Assembly: GCA_024758765.1 (NCBI GenBank)
Contig: CP101406.1
Coordinates: forward strand, 434,001-498,000
Length of the DNA stretch: 64,000 nucleotides
Source of the DNA: Mycobacterium sp. SVM_VP21
GTDB taxonomy: Bacteria > Actinomycetota > Actinomycetes > Mycobacteriales > Mycobacteriaceae
Direction: 5' to 3'
How positions within the stretch are numbered: the first letter of the stretch is position 1; the number at the start of each line of letters is the position of its first letter. The notes beneath the pieces are model-generated. The model saw only the letters and a program-made list of their open reading frames with translations, searched no databases and was not told where the DNA came from. Of this stretch, positions 57,229-64,000 are shown piece by piece. The translations under genes and the position numbers were made by a program.

Positions 57229-58188
57229 ATGGTCACCAGGGGATTGTTGACGAGGCGAATTCACCGACGCCACAGCGCACAATCGGTCGCTGTGTCGTTG
57301 GCCAGTCGATTCGTCGTGAAGAACCTGGTGCGCGCATGGGCAGTCCGACCGGACTTGGCGTGGCCGCTCGGATCGGTCGATCTTCTGGCCGGCATGGTGC
57401 CGCACCGGCAGGCGGCGCGCGTCGAGCGCTTCCGTCTGGGTCACTGTGTCGCCGAACGGATTCAGGCGGCAGGAGTGTCGAGGCAACGGGCCATCTTGTA
57501 TCTGCACGGCGGAGCTTTCCTGACCTGCGGGCTCAATACCCATCGTTCACTGGTAACTCGATTGTCCCGAGCGGCCGATGCCAGCGTCCTCAACGTCGAC
57601 TACCGGATGTTGCCCGCACACCGAATCGCAGACGCCGTCGACGACGGCTTGAGCGGGTTGCGCTGGCTGCTTCGCAGTGGCTACGACCCGGAGCAGATCG
57701 TGATCGCTGGCGATTCCGCAGGTGGATACCTAGCGTTTATGACCGCCCTGGCGGCCGCGCAGTTCGATATGGTGAAACCGGCTGGGATAGCAACGATTTC
57801 ACCGTTCACTGATGCAGACCCCACGGCAAAGCTTCAGCACCGCAACGCCCGACGTTGTGCGATGTTCCCGTGCGAGGCACTGATGGCTTTCACCCGATAC
57901 CTGCTCCGCGCCCGCGCCGCTTCGCCGATGGATGCCGACCTGTCGTCGCTGCCGCCGGTCGCCATCCACGCAAGCACCGACGAACTGCTGTTGCCCGACG
58001 CCGAAGCCATGGCGCAGCGACTGGACACCGCCGGTGTGCGTTGCGATCTGCATTTGTGGGAGGGCCAGGTTCACGACTTCCCGTTGGCGGCCGACGTGCT
58101 GCCCGAGGGGCGGCGAGCGATCCGCTACCTCGGCGATTTCGTCAAGGAAGTCACCGCACCACCTGAGCCCGGCACCGCAGCCGCCTGA
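57229..58188 (+). CDS. HSL-family alpha/beta-hydrolase (lipase/esterase)
   Basis: A 319-residue hydrolase. Oxyanion motif LYLHGGAFLTCG, nucleophile elbow GDSAGGYLAF, acid in STDELLLPDA and His in GQVHDFPLAADV are in order. It resembles mycobacterial LipW/LipI-type esterases. ATG 57229 is 8 bases after GGAGGAGG, so the longer frame upstream is not used. It lies between the divergent birA and accD5. Confidence 0.9.
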   Translation: MVTRGLLTRRIHRRHSAQSVAVSLASRFVVKNLVRAWAVRPDLAWPLGSVDLLAGMVPHRQAARVERFRLGHCVAERIQAAGVSRQRAILYLHGGAFLTCGLNTHRSLVTRLSRAADASVLNVDYRMLPAHRIADAVDDGLSGLRWLLRSGYDPEQIVIAGDSAGGYLAFMTALAAAQFDMVKPAGIATISPFTDADPTAKLQHRNARRCAMFPCEALMAFTRYLLRARAASPMDADLSSLPPVAIHASTDELLLPDAEAMAQRLDTAGVRCDLHLWEGQVHDFPLAADVLPEGRRAIRYLGDFVKEVTAPPEPGTAAA

Positions 58189-58241
58189 CCCGCCCTGTCT
58201 GCCACTGCATTCACTTGTGTCACAGCGGCGACGTTCCCTAA

Positions 58242-60081
<1,840 letters not shown>

Positions 60082-60342
60082 GTGAGCGAAGAGAACGAAG
60101 CGACCACGGCGGTCGAGGAGACTCCTGTGGCGGCCGAGCCGCTCATCAAGGTGTTGCGGGGCAACCCCACCGACGCAGAGATCGCGGCGCTGGTCGCGGT
60201 GCTCGGGACGGCAGGCGGCGCGAGTGCCGAAGCCGGCACGCGAGACCGCAATCTGTGGGGCCACCCAGTCGACAAGCTGCGGATTCCGCTGTTCAGCTGG
60301 CAGCGGATCACGTTGCTGGAACGCACCCACATGCGCCGGTGA
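60082..60342 (+). CDS. accE5: Acyl-CoA carboxylase epsilon subunit AccE5
   Basis: An 86-residue small subunit that bridges AccA3 and AccD5. The core [22 protein letters not shown] and the tail [17 protein letters not shown] are characteristic in their central parts. GTG 60082 overlaps the end of the repeat mini-ORF. Ortholog of Rv3281, here shorter because the N-terminal leader is brief. Confidence 0.93.
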   Translation: MSEENEATTAVEETPVAAEPLIKVLRGNPTDAEIAALVAVLGTAGGASAEAGTRDRNLWGHPVDKLRIPLFSWQRITLLERTHMRR

Positions 60343-60394
60343 GGAGGCCGAGCGCCAGCGAGGCGGGGGATATCCGGCGCCGAAAGCACCGCGG

Positions 60395-61036
60395 GTGACG
60401 CGGCTGGTCCTCGGCTCGGCCTCCTCCGGCCGGTTGGCCGTCCTGCGCGGCGCCGGGATCGACCCGTTGGTGGTGGTCTCCGGTGTCGACGAGGACGCCG
60501 TGATGGCCGGCCTGCCCGCTACTGCGTCTCCGGAAGCAGTGACCGGCGCCCTGGCCGCCGCAAAGGCAGAGCAGGTCGCCTCCACGCTGCAGCCTCCAGT
60601 AAGCGCCGATTGCGTTGTGATCGGCTGCGATTCGATGCTCTACATCGACGGCAAGCTGTGCGGCAAGCCCCCGACGGTCGATGAGGCCCGCATCCGCTGG
60701 CGCGAGATGGCCGGAAATTCCGGGCAACTCCATACCGGCCACAGCCTGATCCGGTTGCGCGACAACGAGATCACCCATCAGATCATCGAGACTGCCGTCA
60801 CCACAGTGCACTTCGGCCACCCAGATGACGACGATTTGGAGGCGTACCTGGCCAGCGGCGAGCCACTGCGGGTCGCCGGCGGATTCACCCTGGATGGCTT
60901 GGGGGGCTGGTTCGTCGACGGCGTCGATGGCGATCCCTCCAGTGTCATCGGTATCAGCCTGCCCATGCTGCGTCGACTGCTGCGCTCAGCCGGGCTCTCG
61001 GTCGCTGCGCTGTGGGCGGCCAATCCGGTCACCTGA
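60395..61036 (+). CDS. Maf-family nucleotide pyrophosphatase
   Basis: A 213-residue Maf protein that hydrolyses non-canonical dNTP/UTP-type nucleotides; linked in bacteria to septum inhibition. [18 protein letters not shown] is the N-terminal signature, with [14 protein letters not shown] in the middle and the family C-terminal [22 protein letters not shown] 60395 is the family-like start. Ortholog of Rv3282. Confidence 0.93.
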   Translation: MTRLVLGSASSGRLAVLRGAGIDPLVVVSGVDEDAVMAGLPATASPEAVTGALAAAKAEQVASTLQPPVSADCVVIGCDSMLYIDGKLCGKPPTVDEARIRWREMAGNSGQLHTGHSLIRLRDNEITHQIIETAVTTVHFGHPDDDDLEAYLASGEPLRVAGGFTLDGLGGWFVDGVDGDPSSVIGISLPMLRRLLRSAGLSVAALWAANPVT

Positions 61037-61105
61037 GCCAGGTCACGCGCAGCTGAAGCCCGGGGGATTTCCGGCCATCGGAGTGGCACAACGGTTACCG
61101 ACCGG

Positions 61106-61111
61106 TAGGCT
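61106..61111 (+). promoter_or_regulatory. -10 box of a leaderless promoter (sseA)
   Basis: TAGGCT ends 7 bases before GTG 61119. Confidence 0.5.
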
Positions 61112-61118
61112 CGGTTTC

Positions 61119-62021
61119 GTGCCAGTGCCTGCCGACCCCGCCCCCGCCCTGCAGTCCTACGCTCACCCGGAACGATTGGTGACAGCCGACTGGCTCGCGG
61201 GCAATCTGGGCACACCTGGCCTCGTCGTGGTGGAGTCCGACGAGGATGTCTTGCTCTACGACATCGGCCACATCCCCACCGCGGTCAAGATCGACTGGGT
61301 CACCGATCTCAACGATTCCCCGGTCCGCGATTACATCACCGGCGAGCAGTTCGCCGACCTGATGAACCGCAAGGGCATCTCCCGCGACGACACCGTGGTG
61401 ATCTACGGCGACAAGTCCAACTGGTGGGCCGCCTACGCGTTGTGGGTGTTCACTCTGTTCGGACACCAAGACGTACGACTGCTCGACGGCGGACGCGACC
61501 TGTGGATTTCCTCGGGCCGCGAAACCACCCTGGACGTGCCGTCGAAGACCACGACCGGCTACCCCGTGGTCAAGCGCAATGACGCCCCCATCCGGGCCTA
61601 TAAGGACGACGTGCTGGCCAACATAGGCCAGGTGCCGCTGATCGACGTGCGCTCGCCGCAGGAGTACACCGGCGAGCGCACCCACATGCCGGAGTACCCG
61701 GAGGAGGGTGTGCTGCGCGGCGGCCACATCCCCACTGCGGTCTCAGTGCCATGGAGCAAGGCGGCCGACGATGCCGGTCGGTTCCGCAAGCGCGAGGAAT
61801 TGGAACGGCTCTACGATTTCGTCAAGCCTGGGGACCAGCCGATCGCCTACTGCCGCATCGGAGAACGCTCCAGCCACACCTGGTTCGTTCTGACCCATCT
61901 GCTCGGCATCGAGGACGTCCGCAACTACGACGGGTCCTGGACCGAGTGGGGCAACACCGTGCGCGTGCCCATCGTCGACGGCCCCGAACCAGGCCTGGCC
62001 CCAGGGGCCGGGGTGGGCTGA
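61119..62021 (+). CDS. sseA: Thiosulfate sulfurtransferase SseA (rhodanese)
   Basis: A 300-residue tandem rhodanese. An inactive N-terminal domain (about 20-140) is followed by the catalytic domain with Cys in [14 protein letters not shown]. It moves sulfane sulfur to an acceptor. GTG 61119 ([20 protein letters not shown]) matches M. tuberculosis SseA. The next gene, 8 bases after, is a SufE-like acceptor, so a sulfur relay is likely. Confidence 0.95.
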   Translation: MPVPADPAPALQSYAHPERLVTADWLAGNLGTPGLVVVESDEDVLLYDIGHIPTAVKIDWVTDLNDSPVRDYITGEQFADLMNRKGISRDDTVVIYGDKSNWWAAYALWVFTLFGHQDVRLLDGGRDLWISSGRETTLDVPSKTTTGYPVVKRNDAPIRAYKDDVLANIGQVPLIDVRSPQEYTGERTHMPEYPEEGVLRGGHIPTAVSVPWSKAADDAGRFRKREELERLYDFVKPGDQPIAYCRIGERSSHTWFVLTHLLGIEDVRNYDGSWTEWGNTVRVPIVDGPEPGLAPGAGVG

Positions 62022-62029
62022 GCCAGCTG

Positions 62030-62446
62030 ATGAGCCTGCCGGAGGGACTGGCGCAGATGGTGGCCGACTTCGCCGAAGTCGAAGGACAGGACAAGCTGCG
62101 GCTGCTGCTCGAATTCGCCGACGAACTGCCCGAGCTGCCCGATGAGCTGACCGAATCCGCCATGGAACCGGTACCGGAGTGCCAGTCGCCGTTGTTCCTG
62201 CATGTCGATGCCGCAGACCGGCAGCGGGTGCGGCTGTATTTCAGCGCGCCTGTAGAGGCACCGACGACGCGCGGCTTCGCATCGATTTGGGCCGCCGGCC
62301 TGGACGGCGAACCGGCCGACGTCATCCTGGGCGTGCCGGAGGATTTCGCGTCTCGGCTGGGATTGGCCGCACTGATCAGTCCGCTGCGGCTGCGGGGTAT
62401 GTCGGCCATGTTGACCCGCATCAAGCGGCATTTACGCGCCGCGTAA
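62030..62446 (+). CDS. SufE-like sulfur acceptor protein
   Basis: A 138-residue SufE-fold protein (Rv3284 ortholog). The likely acceptor Cys is in [13 protein letters not shown]. In Fe-S assembly SufE takes sulfur from a cysteine desulfurase; beside sseA it may take sulfur from rhodanese (inference). ATG 62030 follows the sseA stop by 8 bases. Confidence 0.9.
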   Translation: MSLPEGLAQMVADFAEVEGQDKLRLLLEFADELPELPDELTESAMEPVPECQSPLFLHVDAADRQRVRLYFSAPVEAPTTRGFASIWAAGLDGEPADVILGVPEDFASRLGLAALISPLRLRGMSAMLTRIKRHLRAA

Positions 62447-62504
62447 GGGGCACTGGAACAGGTTCAGCGGTCGCGCTTTACACTGCCTGAAGCTAGATTC
62501 TTAA

Positions 62505-64000
<1,496 letters not shown>

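Overview
The window is GC-rich and dense with genes. Its backbone is the conserved mycobacterial chromosome segment lpqB-mtrB-mtrA-tmk-sahH ... alkB ... manA ... whiB2-fbiA-fbiB ... rmlD-lcp1 ... ctpC ... fadE25-purE-purK ... accD5-accE5-maf-sseA-accA3 (Rv3244c to Rv3285 in M. tuberculosis numbering). WhiB2, MtrAB, LpqB, F420 and arabinogalactan-linker genes make this a member of the Mycobacteriaceae. The quinol NO reductase, an orphan Csb1-like protein and several moved operons indicate a non-tuberculous species. I cannot name the species from sequence alone.

1-12.6 kb is an accessory segment. It holds a quinol-type nitric oxide reductase (5' end outside the window), a membrane protein with a transposase-like four-Cys motif, an SPFH protein, an SDR, a full DevR/DevS (DosR/DosS) pair, an Acg-type nitroreductase with a plausible DosR box, and a 1430-residue exported protein built from about 79 tandem 14-residue repeats. 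Behind the repeat gene is a 600-base AT-rich non-coding stretch with two matching palindromes. 13.2-20.3 kb is the MtrAB-LpqB envelope-signalling operon with tmk and sahH, separated by a large hairpin.

20.2-31.2 kb has the alkane hydroxylase/rubredoxin/TetR operon, a membrane adenylate cyclase, a hydrolase, an orphan type I-G (I-U) CRISPR Csb1/Cas7-like protein coupled to a cation-diffusion transporter, and the mannose-metabolism operon. 31.2-40.2 kb carries whiB2, the coenzyme F420 genes fbiA-fbiB, the GDP-mannose/rhamnosyl linker genes manB-wbbL-rmlD, and the ligase lcp1. A 57-bp tandem repeat lies in the rmlD leader. 40.3-43.7 kb is a zinc/metal efflux island (pacL1-ctpC plus a His-rich transporter).

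43.8-51.5 kb holds pknD-pstS and pta-ackA with an aminotransferase, a block that sits elsewhere in M. tuberculosis. 51.5-64 kb returns to conserved order with fadE25, purE/purK, birA and the acyl-CoA carboxylase genes accD5, accE5 and accA3 (3' end outside the window). A MIRU-like 63-bp tandem repeat links accD5 to accE5. Several genes have a TAnnnT box 6-8 bases before the start codon, as expected for mycobacterial leaderless mRNAs.
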